Origin: Paenisporosarcina sp. OV554
GTDB lineage: Bacteria; Bacillota; Bacilli; Bacillales_A; Planococcaceae
Direction: 5' to 3'
Assembly: GCF_003058165.1 (NCBI RefSeq)
Contig: NZ_QBUC01000001.1
Location: 186,001-250,000 of the forward strand
DNA: 64,000 bases
Below the pieces are notes generated by a model that did no database searches, had not been told where the DNA came from, and saw only the letters and a list, made by a program, of their open reading frames with translations. A program made the position numbers and the translations under genes. Below are positions 7,959 to 17,246 of the stretch, one piece after another. Position 1 is the first letter of the stretch. Every line of letters starts with the position of its first letter.

Positions 7959-9139
7959 TTTGGCAACGAGATTATTATGGAGCAACAAAAACGAATTGGG
8001 TACTTACGATTATTTTACTTTGTTTGACGATGTCAATTATCCTCGTGCAATATGTTGCTGCAGGAGTTTTTTGTTTTTTCGGTGTGATAACTTTTATGCA
8101 AATGCTGTATTTTAAACAGGTTGGTCAGAAATTGACGTTACTGAACAATAAGAAAAGAAGTCGCATGCTCAAAGGTGGCCAATCCAATTGGGAATTAACT
8201 TTTGAAAACAAGGGACTACCTATTTGGAATGGACAATTGAGAATATATTTTCAAGATGCGGTAAAACCACTTGTTAATTTGCATGTAGGTCATTCTCAGC
8301 TCATTGAAATTGTGGTTCCATTAACGATTGGTAGAAATGAAGTCTTGACAGTTAAAATACCAATTGAAGGTCAAAAAAGAGGATTGTCCAGATTAAAGCA
8401 ATTGGAGTTAACCGTCCCTCACTTATTCGGGGAAGGGTCGGTCGCACTTGTTCATAAACCTCTATTATTAATGGAGCAAATGGTTTATCCACGTATGTAT
8501 CCATTAAAGAATGTGCGAAAAGCTTCTCCATTAAAACCAGGGGATAGCGAGTACAAACATTCGTTATTTCAAGACTTATTTTCACCTGTTGGTACGAGAG
8601 ATTACGAACCTGCAGATCAATTTCATCATATTCACTGGAAAGCCAGTGCAAGAATGCAAAAGCTCCAAACAAAAGTTTTTACACAAGTGGCAAATGAATC
8701 CGCATTACTCGTACTGAACGTGGAAAATCGTTACTCCATAATTGCGGATTTAGAAGAACGCATTGAGGAAATTGCCTCTTTTGTTGATTATTTCTATCGC
8801 GAAGGAATTCCATTTGCACTTACCGTCAATGTCAGGTCTTTTGGGGTGACGCCTTATTTGTACTTGCCAATAGGCGATGGACAAAAGCAACGTCAAAAAG
8901 CAATGGAATTGCTTTCAATCCTATCAAAGAATGATAATACAATTCCTTTTAATCGGATGTTGTCACATTTGGTTATGCATGAAAACTTGCCAGTATCAGT
9001 TGTGATTTTCACTCATGATGTAAATGAGATGGCTTCTTATGTAGCGAAATGGTCGAATAATATACATGTAAACATTAGATTAAATCAAAATCTTGGAGGT
9101 GAGATAGGATGGAAAAATCAACCCCTTCAAGGTCGTTAG
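7955..9139 (+). CDS. DUF58 membrane protein (YeaD-like)
   Basis: 394 aa. Two hydrophobic helices lie in about residues 15-50, followed by a beta-rich domain and the DUF58 signature RDYEPADQFHHIHWKASARM near residues 215-234. A VWA-like segment (ALLVLNVENRYS) has no obvious MIDAS. Translationally coupled to the MoxR gene by an ATGA overlap, and overlapping the next gene by 31 nt. Partner of MoxR ATPases by conserved neighbourhood; biochemical role unknown. Confidence 0.85.
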   Translation: MIWQRDYYGATKTNWVLTIILLCLTMSIILVQYVAAGVFCFFGVITFMQMLYFKQVGQKLTLLNNKKRSRMLKGGQSNWELTFENKGLPIWNGQLRIYFQDAVKPLVNLHVGHSQLIEIVVPLTIGRNEVLTVKIPIEGQKRGLSRLKQLELTVPHLFGEGSVALVHKPLLLMEQMVYPRMYPLKNVRKASPLKPGDSEYKHSLFQDLFSPVGTRDYEPADQFHHIHWKASARMQKLQTKVFTQVANESALLVLNVENRYSIIADLEERIEEIASFVDYFYREGIPFALTVNVRSFGVTPYLYLPIGDGQKQRQKAMELLSILSKNDNTIPFNRMLSHLVMHENLPVSVVIFTHDVNEMASYVAKWSNNIHVNIRLNQNLGGEIGWKNQPLQGR

Positions 9140-10353
9140 TGCAATATGAATCGTTTGGAAAGTTTTTGCAAGATGCATGGTTAGTTTCTTTTCTAGTGTT
9201 ATTCATGCCGAATGAAACATTAATTTCACCACATTATATTTGGATAGCAGTGTTATTTAGTATTGCCATAGCAGTTAACCTTTTATTTTTGAAAACTGGA
9301 TACCAAATAGCTATTTCGCTAGTCGTTTCAGTTATTGTCGGATTGATTGTATTTATTTTTAATGCTCCATTTTGGCTGTTTCTCTTCATTATTGCCTTTT
9401 CAGTTTGGCGAGTTCAGGAGCGATATGCAAAAATACAAGAAGATGCCACGCATGATGGTTCATTCTTTACTCTATTAGTGGTGATGTTTGCAATATCTTA
9501 TTTTTTAATAACGGTATTTAATAAAACGCAGGTAGTTCGAGATGTATTTATATTAGCGATTGTTGGATCCGTATTGTTTGTATTAGATCGGATAGTTGTT
9601 CAATGGTTACGGTCAAAGAATTCAACTCAAGTACCTTTTTCAAAAGTACTTTTTATTTACATGAGTATCATCAGTTTTGCAGCAGTTGCCTTTGCTTTGA
9701 TGTTGGGAATAGGAAGCAAGGCTAGAGAATGGTTTGTCTTATTATTTGGGGACATTATTGAATTGATTTTATATCCGGTAGGTGTGGTGTTTGTTTGGTT
9801 ACAAAGTATTTTTACTCAATTCTCTCAAGAACCTGAAAGTAAAAACTTAATGAAACCACAGAAAATAGAAGTAAGGCCCCAACAATTTCAACAATTGGAT
9901 TGGTTAGACGCACCTGGTGATTTTCCTTGGCTTGCCATAATTATCAGTGTAAGTATCCTTGGAATTGTAATAATCATTTGGCGTTTATCAAAGAATAAAA
10001 CTGAAAAAGTTGAAGTTGCTGAAGAGCAAACTCTATATGAAAGAAGTGTTAGCAACCTTAATAAAGAAGAAGAAATGCCATCAACCACATGGCTTTATTC
10101 GATGAATACAAACTTGGTACGAGATAAATATCGTGAATTTGAAAGTGAAGCAGGACGAATGGGATATAGCAGGCAACAAAATGAGACAGTTCGGGAATGG
10201 TTTAACCGAGAAGGATGGCAGGTATCTGAAAACTTTTATGAAGTCTATAATTTAGTGCGTTATAGCGGGCAGCAAATGAATGATCAAGATGGAGAATGGT
10301 TTATGACTGAATTAAAAAAACTTTTATTAAAATATTTTGATAAAGATGTTTAA
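9109..10353 (+). CDS. Polytopic membrane protein, TgpA-like without transglutaminase core
   Basis: 414 aa, ATG with GGAGGTGA 6 nt upstream. About six N-terminal helices cover residues 25-210, then come a short linker, another helix (about 275-295) and a cytosolic tail with KYREFESEAGRMGYSRQQNETVREWFN that looks like the DUF4129 tail of TgpA/YebA proteins. TgpA homologues are normally 650-740 aa and carry an external transglutaminase domain between these parts. I find no Cys-His-Asp motif region here, so the core appears to be missing. Likely the membrane partner of the upstream MoxR/DUF58 pair. Confidence 0.75.
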   Translation: MEKSTPSRSLVQYESFGKFLQDAWLVSFLVLFMPNETLISPHYIWIAVLFSIAIAVNLLFLKTGYQIAISLVVSVIVGLIVFIFNAPFWLFLFIIAFSVWRVQERYAKIQEDATHDGSFFTLLVVMFAISYFLITVFNKTQVVRDVFILAIVGSVLFVLDRIVVQWLRSKNSTQVPFSKVLFIYMSIISFAAVAFALMLGIGSKAREWFVLLFGDIIELILYPVGVVFVWLQSIFTQFSQEPESKNLMKPQKIEVRPQQFQQLDWLDAPGDFPWLAIIISVSILGIVIIIWRLSKNKTEKVEVAEEQTLYERSVSNLNKEEEMPSTTWLYSMNTNLVRDKYREFESEAGRMGYSRQQNETVREWFNREGWQVSENFYEVYNLVRYSGQQMNDQDGEWFMTELKKLLLKYFDKDV

Positions 10354-10417
10354 AGAAATAGAAATGTGGGCATATTATAAATGAACACAGCAACATTCTC
10401 ATTTCCCCCTTTTTATA

Positions 10418-10453
10418 GGACACATTTCCCGAGAGGAATGTGTCCTACTTTTT
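10418..10453 (+). terminator. Rho-independent terminator
   Basis: GGACACATT, loop TCCCGAGAGG, AATGTGTCC, then TACTTTTTTT. It ends the first MoxR operon. Confidence 0.85.
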
Positions 10454-10616
10454 TTGTGTACATATGTTTCTCCTGTCATATTTATTACTCTTCAAATTAT
10501 GAAATTTATGAGAACTTAAAAAGAATTTTTCTGTTTTCTGAATGTTGCGATGCTTAAGTCTAGGAACTTTGATAAACTAATATAATAATTAATATCAACA
10601 CCTTGGAGGTTACATA

Positions 10617-11489
10617 ATGAGTCGAAAAGCAAAAGTTGGATTTGTAGGAACTGGAGTTATGGGCAAAAGTATCGTTAAACATTTGCTTGCTGCAGGTCAT
10701 GAAGTATCAATTTACACACGTACGAAAGAGAAGGCAAAAGATTTACTAGATTTAGGTGCAAAGTGGGCAGAGTCGCCTGGTGAAGTTGCTGTTCAAGTGG
10801 AAGTCATTTTCACAATGGTTGGTTATCCATCAGACGTTGAAGAAATCTATTATGGAGATACAGGCATTTTTGAAAACGGCAAGCCAGATCTGATTGCTAT
10901 CGATTTGACAACATCAACACCAACTCTTGCTATAGACCTTTACAAAAAAGCACAAGCAGTTGGTATGAGTTCACTTGATGCCCCCGTTTCTGGAGGAGAT
11001 GTTGGAGCAAAATCAGGTAAATTATCGATTATGGTCGGAGGAGACAAAGATGTTTTCGATAAAATTCAGCCGATGTTTTCTTTATTCGGTGAGAATGTAG
11101 TTTATCAAGGCAAGGCAGGAGCGGGGCAACATACAAAAATGGCAAATCAAATCGCTATCGCTTCCACGATGATTGCGGCTTGTGAAGCTATTACCTATGC
11201 AAAAGAGGCTAAGCTCGATCCAGAATTGGTTTTAAAATCAATTACGACAGGTGCTGCAGGATCATGGTCATTAACAAATCTAGCGCCACGAATGTTAAAA
11301 GGTGATTTTGAAGCTGGTTTTTATATGAAACACTTTATTAAAGACATGGGCATTGCTCTGGATGAATCCCGAAAAATGAATGTAACACTTCCTGGTTTAG
11401 AAATGGCTTATTCCATGTATCGGAACTTGGCAGAGCTAGGTTTTGAAAATGAGGGAACACAAAGTTTAATAAAGGCGTACGACAAATAG
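10617..11489 (+). CDS. ykwC: Beta-hydroxyacid dehydrogenase YkwC (3-hydroxyisobutyrate dehydrogenase family)
   Basis: 290 aa, TTGGAGG before the ATG. The N-terminal Rossmann motif GFVGTGVMGKS binds NAD(P). The substrate motif APVSGGDVGAKSGKLSIMVGG lies near residues 121-141, and the catalytic Lys is in GAGQHTKMANQI near residue 172. Length is normal for the family. It oxidises a short beta-hydroxyacid; the exact substrate of YkwC is not established. Flanked by ykv and yku genes as in B. subtilis. Confidence 0.9.
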   Translation: MSRKAKVGFVGTGVMGKSIVKHLLAAGHEVSIYTRTKEKAKDLLDLGAKWAESPGEVAVQVEVIFTMVGYPSDVEEIYYGDTGIFENGKPDLIAIDLTTSTPTLAIDLYKKAQAVGMSSLDAPVSGGDVGAKSGKLSIMVGGDKDVFDKIQPMFSLFGENVVYQGKAGAGQHTKMANQIAIASTMIAACEAITYAKEAKLDPELVLKSITTGAAGSWSLTNLAPRMLKGDFEAGFYMKHFIKDMGIALDESRKMNVTLPGLEMAYSMYRNLAELGFENEGTQSLIKAYDK

Positions 11490-11512
11490 AATAAAAATAG
11501 TGGGGTGTTAGA

Positions 11513-12832
11513 GTGGACCAGCAACAAACGACTCCTCGGAGTCCAATAGCTCTTTATCTATCATTACCGATTTTATCTTGGGCCTTTTATGATTTTGCTA
11601 ACACGATATTTTCATCTAATATTAACACTATTTTTTTTCCTTTCTATACTGATGAAGTCATTGGAACCAGTGAAGCAAGACAACAAGTTGCCAGCACGTT
11701 TGTTTCGTATGCGAATGCAATCGCGAGTTTTTTCTTAGTCATGTTTTCTCCTTTATTCGGTGTGTGGATTGATCGAACAGGATACAAAAAGAGATTTATC
11801 GTGTGGTTTGCTTCAATATCAATCATCGCCACTTTTATGATGGGGGTGTTTGGGGGAATTGAAAGCGATTCACTCTTGTGGGGAGTTCCACTGTCCTATG
11901 CCTTAGTTGTTATTAGTTTTGTTATAGCAAAATTCTTTTTTAATTCGAGTCTTGTATTTTATGATTCCATGATGAGTGATTTAGGTTCGAAACAAGAGAT
12001 GCCATTAATATCCGGATTTGGAGTAGCGGTGGGGTATATCGGTACAATCCTTGGGTTACTTGTTTATTTGCTTGTTAGTGATGGTGAATTTCACAGAGCA
12101 TTCATTCCAACAGCCATTTTATATTTGCTGTTTTCGTTGCCATTATTTTTTATAAACAAAGATACACCTATACCTAAAAATCAACGTGTCAAAGGTTCAT
12201 TCTTTGATGGCTACAAAGAGATTATCAGCACTTTTAAGGATATGAAATCTCATAAATCCGTTTTTACATTTATGATTGCATTTTTCTTTATTAACGATGC
12301 GATTGCCACAACAATAGCTATGATGGCGATTTATGCCACCGTTATAGTTGGTTTTTCACCTGGACAGTTCATTATTCTTTATCTGGTATCCACTATTTCC
12401 ACCGTTATAGGTTCTTTTGTATTCGGCTATATAACCAAACGCATCGGAGCCAAAAATGCTGTCACCATAGTTGCTATTCTTATGATTGTCTCCCTATTTG
12501 TAGCAGTTTTTGCTTATGATCAGTGGATGTTTTGGATTGCGGGAAGTATGTTCGGTGTTTCTCTAGGTTCTATGTGGGTCACATCTCGTACACTCATTAT
12601 TGAATTGTCACCGGAAGACAAACGCGGTCAATTTTTCGGACTGTTTGCGTTTTCAGGTAAAGTATCGTCTATCATTGGTCCAGTCCTTTATGGGACGATT
12701 ACGTATCAACTTCAAGATTATGGACCACTTGCAAGTCGTATTGCATTATCAACATTGATTATAATGACCGTTATTGGATTAATCATTCATTTGCGTTTAA
12801 AACATGATTCAACTGACCCTAAAGTGGGTTAA
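11513..12832 (+). CDS. UMF1-family MFS transporter (Atg22-like)
   Basis: 439 aa, GTG start, GGGGTG 6 nt upstream. About twelve hydrophobic helices. The N-terminal signature SWAFYDFANTIFSSNINTIFFPFY is typical of UMF1/Atg22-like permeases such as B. subtilis YxiO, and WIDRTGYKKR and SPEDKRGQFFGLFAFSGKVSS are MFS loop motifs. Probably exports or imports a small solute such as amino acids; substrate unknown. It follows ykwC by 24 bp with no terminator between, so the two may be co-transcribed. Confidence 0.85.
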   Translation: MDQQQTTPRSPIALYLSLPILSWAFYDFANTIFSSNINTIFFPFYTDEVIGTSEARQQVASTFVSYANAIASFFLVMFSPLFGVWIDRTGYKKRFIVWFASISIIATFMMGVFGGIESDSLLWGVPLSYALVVISFVIAKFFFNSSLVFYDSMMSDLGSKQEMPLISGFGVAVGYIGTILGLLVYLLVSDGEFHRAFIPTAILYLLFSLPLFFINKDTPIPKNQRVKGSFFDGYKEIISTFKDMKSHKSVFTFMIAFFFINDAIATTIAMMAIYATVIVGFSPGQFIILYLVSTISTVIGSFVFGYITKRIGAKNAVTIVAILMIVSLFVAVFAYDQWMFWIAGSMFGVSLGSMWVTSRTLIIELSPEDKRGQFFGLFAFSGKVSSIIGPVLYGTITYQLQDYGPLASRIALSTLIIMTVIGLIIHLRLKHDSTDPKVG

Positions 12833-12848
12833 ATTAATAAAGAGAAAT

Positions 12849-12881
12849 GCCGGAACCACTTTGATGGGTTCCGGCTTTTTT
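12849..12881 (+). terminator. Rho-independent terminator
   Basis: GCCGGAACC, 9-nt loop, GGTTCCGGC then T6. It ends the UMF1 transporter gene. Confidence 0.9.
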
Positions 12882-12894
12882 GTAAATATATAAA

Positions 12895-13362
12895 TTAATC
12901 TAAATAAGAGCTTCCAAACGTATATGAACGATTTTTTAAAGGTTGTTTTTTAGACATAGGGGTGGGAGCATGTGTGGGTTTTTTCTTTATTATTGTCTGA
13001 GATAAGCCTGTATATTCACTTAGAAGTTGTTTGGCTATATTCAAACTCATTCTTCTTTGTGGATTACGGTAGTTATCATCCAAATGACCCAAATGTGTCA
13101 GACTTTGAAAATCTTCTTTTTTGGGTAATAGATGAAAGTAATAATCAGCACATTGAACTAATACAGAAGATTGCTGTTGACTAAATCGAGGGTTTTTCAC
13201 AAAGTGTAGTCCCAATTTTTTTGCACGTCCGGTTTCAATCATCTTTTCAATGGTTAATCTTTTTAATTCATAAAGAAATTTGTTATCAGTTGCAGTTTTT
13301 GCATGACGATTAACAGAATAAATAGCGGCAGCTAATTGTTCATCAGTCCTATTTGGTTTCAT
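12895..13362 (-). CDS. ykyB: YkyB-family protein
   Basis: 155 aa, basic. It matches the YkyB pattern: LAAAIYSVNRHAKTA, GLHFVKNPRFSQQQSSVLVQCADYYFHL and HLGHLDDNYRNP. The family is confined to Bacillales and has no established function. The C-terminus is Lys/Pro-rich (KKPTHAPTPMSKKQ). It is transcribed opposite to both neighbours. In B. subtilis ykyB sits just before the yku cluster, as here. Confidence 0.9.
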   Translation of the reverse strand: MKPNRTDEQLAAAIYSVNRHAKTATDNKFLYELKRLTIEKMIETGRAKKLGLHFVKNPRFSQQQSSVLVQCADYYFHLLPKKEDFQSLTHLGHLDDNYRNPQRRMSLNIAKQLLSEYTGLSQTIIKKKPTHAPTPMSKKQPLKNRSYTFGSSYLD

Positions 13363-13505
13363 GGAATCCCACCCTTCGTGTCGTAGAAAACGAGTAATAA
13401 TGCAAGAATAAGGAAAAATTCAGAGCATTCAATTAAATATTATCATACCAATTTCTTCCCAATATGTATAGATGAATTCAAAAAAATGTGGAAAAGGTGA
13501 TAAAA

Positions 13506-15056
13506 ATGAAAAAACAAAAAACAGCTATATTAGATATTGGGTCTAACACGATCCGCTTAGTTATTTATTCTTATGATGAAAGAAGAGGTCTACGCGAATT
13601 CGAAAATATAAAAACCGTAGCTCGTTTACGAACCTATATACAAACTAATGGTGAAATGTCTGAAGAGGGGATTGAATTACTTCAAAAGATTTTATTATCT
13701 TTTCGTCAAATGTTAGATGATTATGATGTGCAAGAAGTCTTAGTAACGGCGACAGCTGCTGTTCGTCAAGCATCAAATCAAAATGAGATACTTAAACGTA
13801 TGAAAAAAGAAACGGGTTTAGATATAGATGTGTTAACAGAAGAAGAAGAAGCGTATTTTGGTTTTGTTGCGGTGTCACATTCCGTACCAACAAAGTCTGC
13901 GGTAACGATTGATATTGGTGGAGGTAGTACTGAGATTACATATTTCAAAGAAAAGAAATTGCAGAACACACATAGCTTTCCTTTTGGAGTTGTTTCACTA
14001 AAGCAACATTTTATGCAAGGTGACCGGATGACATCTGTAGAAAAAGAACAATTGGCTTTGTTTACAGAAGCTCAATTTCGTTCCCTGCCTTGGCTTAATG
14101 GGTTGAAATTACCTGTCATCGGGATTGGTGGTAGCGCTCGAAATATTGCTCAAATTGATCAGCAAAGAAAAGAATATCCTTTTTCGAGCGTTCATCAATA
14201 TAAGATGAAGGTGCATGATGTTATTACATTGAGTGACACATTGTCAGATTTATCTATAGAAGAGTTGAAGAAAATTGAAGGTTTATCAAGTGATCGAGCA
14301 GATATTATAATACCTGCGCTAGAAGTTTTCAGAGCATTGATGAAAGTGGTAAAGTCTGAAGATTTTATGTTTAGTGGTAAAGGATTAAGAGAAGGTATCA
14401 TGCTAAACCGTATTCTACAAACGCATCCGGAAGAATTAAATAAACATGAAGTATTTAAACACAGCAGTGAAACGTTAGCAGCTGAATATGAAATAAATCT
14501 CAAAGAAGCGAGACATCTCCAATTTTTAGCGAGGAAAATTTATTTGGAGTGCGTGAAGAATCGAATCATCGAACAGTCGCCTGCAAACTTGCTATTGCTT
14601 GAACGAGCAGCATCCCTTTTCTATTTAGGAGAATACATTGATGCGGATTCTGCAAGTCAACATACCTTCTATATTTTAACTAATCGTTCTATTGACGGTT
14701 TAGAGCATTTGGATCGCTTGAGATTAGCACTCGTGGCTTCGTATAAAAACAAAGATACATTTAAAGTGTACGCAGCTCCATTCGAACAATGGATTGAAAA
14801 AGGAGAACTAAAAAGTTTGAGAGAGTTGGGGGCGATATTAAAATTTGCCTATGGCTTAAATGGTTCAAAACGATCAATAGTAAACGATTTATCAATTGAA
14901 TCTTCGCAAGACGGTGTTCGAATGAAGATTTTTGTAAGTGGAAATGCTATGGCTGAAGAATATCAAGCAGGTAAACAGAAAAAACATTTAGAGCGTTTAT
15001 GTAAGTGTGAGGTCACTTTGGAATTTGTAATGAAGGATGGAGATTCGCATGACTGA
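13506..15056 (+). CDS. ppx: Ppx/GppA exopolyphosphatase
   Basis: 516 aa from ATG 13506, with AAAAGGTGA 5 nt upstream; an in-frame GTG at 13488 lies before that ribosome site. ASKHA fold: phosphate-1 motif AILDIGSNTIRLVIY at the N-terminus, phosphate-2 TIDIGGGSTEI near residue 136, GIGGSARNIA near 205, and a C-terminal HD-like helical region. It cleaves terminal phosphate from polyphosphate and possibly pppGpp. Its end overlaps the ppk start by 8 bp (ATGACTGA), so the two are translationally coupled. Confidence 0.92.
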   Translation: MKKQKTAILDIGSNTIRLVIYSYDERRGLREFENIKTVARLRTYIQTNGEMSEEGIELLQKILLSFRQMLDDYDVQEVLVTATAAVRQASNQNEILKRMKKETGLDIDVLTEEEEAYFGFVAVSHSVPTKSAVTIDIGGGSTEITYFKEKKLQNTHSFPFGVVSLKQHFMQGDRMTSVEKEQLALFTEAQFRSLPWLNGLKLPVIGIGGSARNIAQIDQQRKEYPFSSVHQYKMKVHDVITLSDTLSDLSIEELKKIEGLSSDRADIIIPALEVFRALMKVVKSEDFMFSGKGLREGIMLNRILQTHPEELNKHEVFKHSSETLAAEYEINLKEARHLQFLARKIYLECVKNRIIEQSPANLLLLERAASLFYLGEYIDADSASQHTFYILTNRSIDGLEHLDRLRLALVASYKNKDTFKVYAAPFEQWIEKGELKSLRELGAILKFAYGLNGSKRSIVNDLSIESSQDGVRMKIFVSGNAMAEEYQAGKQKKHLERLCKCEVTLEFVMKDGDSHD

Positions 15057-17151
15057 ACAACAAGCACTTTTTGAAAAAGATAACCCTTCATACTACAACA
15101 ATCGTGAACTTAGTTGGTTAGCTTTTAATGAACGTGTTCTTCAAGAAGCTGAAGATGAACGGAATCCTTTAGTTGAACGATTGAAATTTTTAGCCATTTT
15201 TAGTTCGAATTTGGATGAATTTTTCATGGTACGAGTAGCGGGCCTTCAAGATCAAGTGAGAGTAGGGTTTCAAAAACCGGAAAATAAAGCCGGTTTAACT
15301 CCAAAACAACAGCTTGAAAAAATTGCTCAAAAAACACATGCATTGGTCAAACGGCAATCGCGCGTTTATCAGTTGCTTGTTTATGAACAATTAAAACAAC
15401 AAGATGTACAGGTATTAAAGATGGCTGAACTTTCTAAAACACAAAAAATATATACACATAACTTCTTTGAAGAACATGTTTTCCCGGTATTAACCCCAGT
15501 TGCAGTGGATGCATATCGACCGTTTCCAACACTCTTAAGTAAAACAATGAATATTATCATCATTCTTGAACAGCAAAATGGAGAAGAAACTAATGAAAAA
15601 GTGGCTATTGTTCAAGTTCCATCCGTTTTGAAAAGGATGATTAAAGTCCCTTCTAAAAAAGGAGATACGTTTGTTTACTTGGAAGACTTGATTATAGATC
15701 AAATAAATTCGTTGTTTTTTGGATATAAAGTAAAATCAGTCACCGCTTTTAGAATGACCCGAAACGCGGATCTTACAATTCACGAAGAAGGTGCCCGAGA
15801 CTTATTAGTAGAAATTGAAAAGGAGTTAAAAAAACGAAAATGGGGAGCAGCTAGTCGTTTGGAAGTTCGAGCAAATGAAATTAATCAGGAAGTATTAAGT
15901 TATTTACTTAATGAACTTGAAATTCATAAAGATGATGTCTTTAAACTTGAATGCCCAATAGATTTGACATTTTTATTTAGCTTTATTAAAGAAATCAAAG
16001 TTGGTCGAGAACAGTTAGAGTTTGAAAATTTCATACCACAACCACCTGTCGATTTGACATCGGATGAAGATATTTTTACAAAAGCATTGCAGCAAGATTT
16101 ATTTTTCCATCATCCGTATGAATCTTTTGCACCTATTATAGAATTTATATCTGAAGCGGCAGATGACCCCAATGTATTAGCGATTAAACAGACTTTATAT
16201 CGAGTAAGTGGAAACTCTCCCATGATTCACGCGCTCAAAAAAGCGGCAGAGAATGGCAAGCAAGTAACGGTATTAGTTGAATTGAAAGCAAGATTTGATG
16301 AAGAGAATAACGTTCACTGGGCAAAAGAATTAGAACAGGCCGGATGCCTTGTTATTTATGGTATGCATAATTTAAAAACACATTCAAAAATCACATTAGT
16401 GGTTAGAACACAAAATGATCGTATTGAACGATTTGTTCATTTAGGAACAGGAAATTATAATGATCAAACTGCAAAAATCTATACGGATATGGGGATTATC
16501 ACTACTAGGAAAAAATTTGGCATCGATGCAACCAATTTCTTTAATTATTTAAGTGGCTATACCGAAAAACCTGTTTTTCATCATCTAGTTGTCGCTCCTT
16601 ATGATATTAGAGATGAATTTATGAAATTGATTGATCAAGAAATTGTCCTTCATAAGGAACATGGCAATGGGTATATTCGAGCAAAAATGAATTCACTTAC
16701 GGATAAAGATCTAATTATTAAAATGTACGATGCTTCAATCGCTGGAGTTAAAATCGATTTAATTATTCGAGGTATTTGTTGTTTACGCCCTCAAATTAAA
16801 GGGATTAGTGAACATATTCGGGTCATTAGTATTGTTGGACGTTTTCTGGAACACTCGAGAATCTATTGGTTCCATCAAAATGGGGGAAATCTTGTATTTT
16901 TATCTTCTGCAGATATGATGACAAGAAATATGATTAAACGTGTGGAAATTCTTTTTCCTATCGTCGATCCGTTTATTAAAGAACGAATCATGAATGTTAT
17001 ATTACTTCAAATGCAAGATACTGCGAAGTCACGTGAACAAGATGAACATGGTGAGTACCACTATCGTTTCCCGAATAAGCATGAAGAAATAATAAACAGT
17101 CAGGAAGAATTATTAAAATTGGTATATCGTGTTTCAAAAGATGAAGAATAA
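15049..17151 (+). CDS. ppk: Polyphosphate kinase 1
   Basis: 700 aa from ATG 15049 (GGAG 6 nt upstream); ATG 15037 is too close to AAGG. All four PPK1 parts are present: N-terminal helical domain (YYNNRELSWLAFNERVL), head domain, and two phospholipase-D-like catalytic domains with the HSK motif (LKTHSKITLVVR near residue 450) and RFVHLGTGNYND. It polymerises ATP gamma-phosphate into polyphosphate reversibly. B. subtilis 168 has no ppk here, so ppx-ppk is an addition between ykyB and fadH. No terminator follows. Confidence 0.95.
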   Translation: MTEQQALFEKDNPSYYNNRELSWLAFNERVLQEAEDERNPLVERLKFLAIFSSNLDEFFMVRVAGLQDQVRVGFQKPENKAGLTPKQQLEKIAQKTHALVKRQSRVYQLLVYEQLKQQDVQVLKMAELSKTQKIYTHNFFEEHVFPVLTPVAVDAYRPFPTLLSKTMNIIIILEQQNGEETNEKVAIVQVPSVLKRMIKVPSKKGDTFVYLEDLIIDQINSLFFGYKVKSVTAFRMTRNADLTIHEEGARDLLVEIEKELKKRKWGAASRLEVRANEINQEVLSYLLNELEIHKDDVFKLECPIDLTFLFSFIKEIKVGREQLEFENFIPQPPVDLTSDEDIFTKALQQDLFFHHPYESFAPIIEFISEAADDPNVLAIKQTLYRVSGNSPMIHALKKAAENGKQVTVLVELKARFDEENNVHWAKELEQAGCLVIYGMHNLKTHSKITLVVRTQNDRIERFVHLGTGNYNDQTAKIYTDMGIITTRKKFGIDATNFFNYLSGYTEKPVFHHLVVAPYDIRDEFMKLIDQEIVLHKEHGNGYIRAKMNSLTDKDLIIKMYDASIAGVKIDLIIRGICCLRPQIKGISEHIRVISIVGRFLEHSRIYWFHQNGGNLVFLSSADMMTRNMIKRVEILFPIVDPFIKERIMNVILLQMQDTAKSREQDEHGEYHYRFPNKHEEIINSQEELLKLVYRVSKDEE

Positions 17152-17246
17152 TGCTTTTTCTCCTATATCTATATACTTTTGTGGAATAGTGATGGCATAA
17201 TAGAATTATGAATGAATATTCAGAAATATTATAAGGGGGTATTAAA

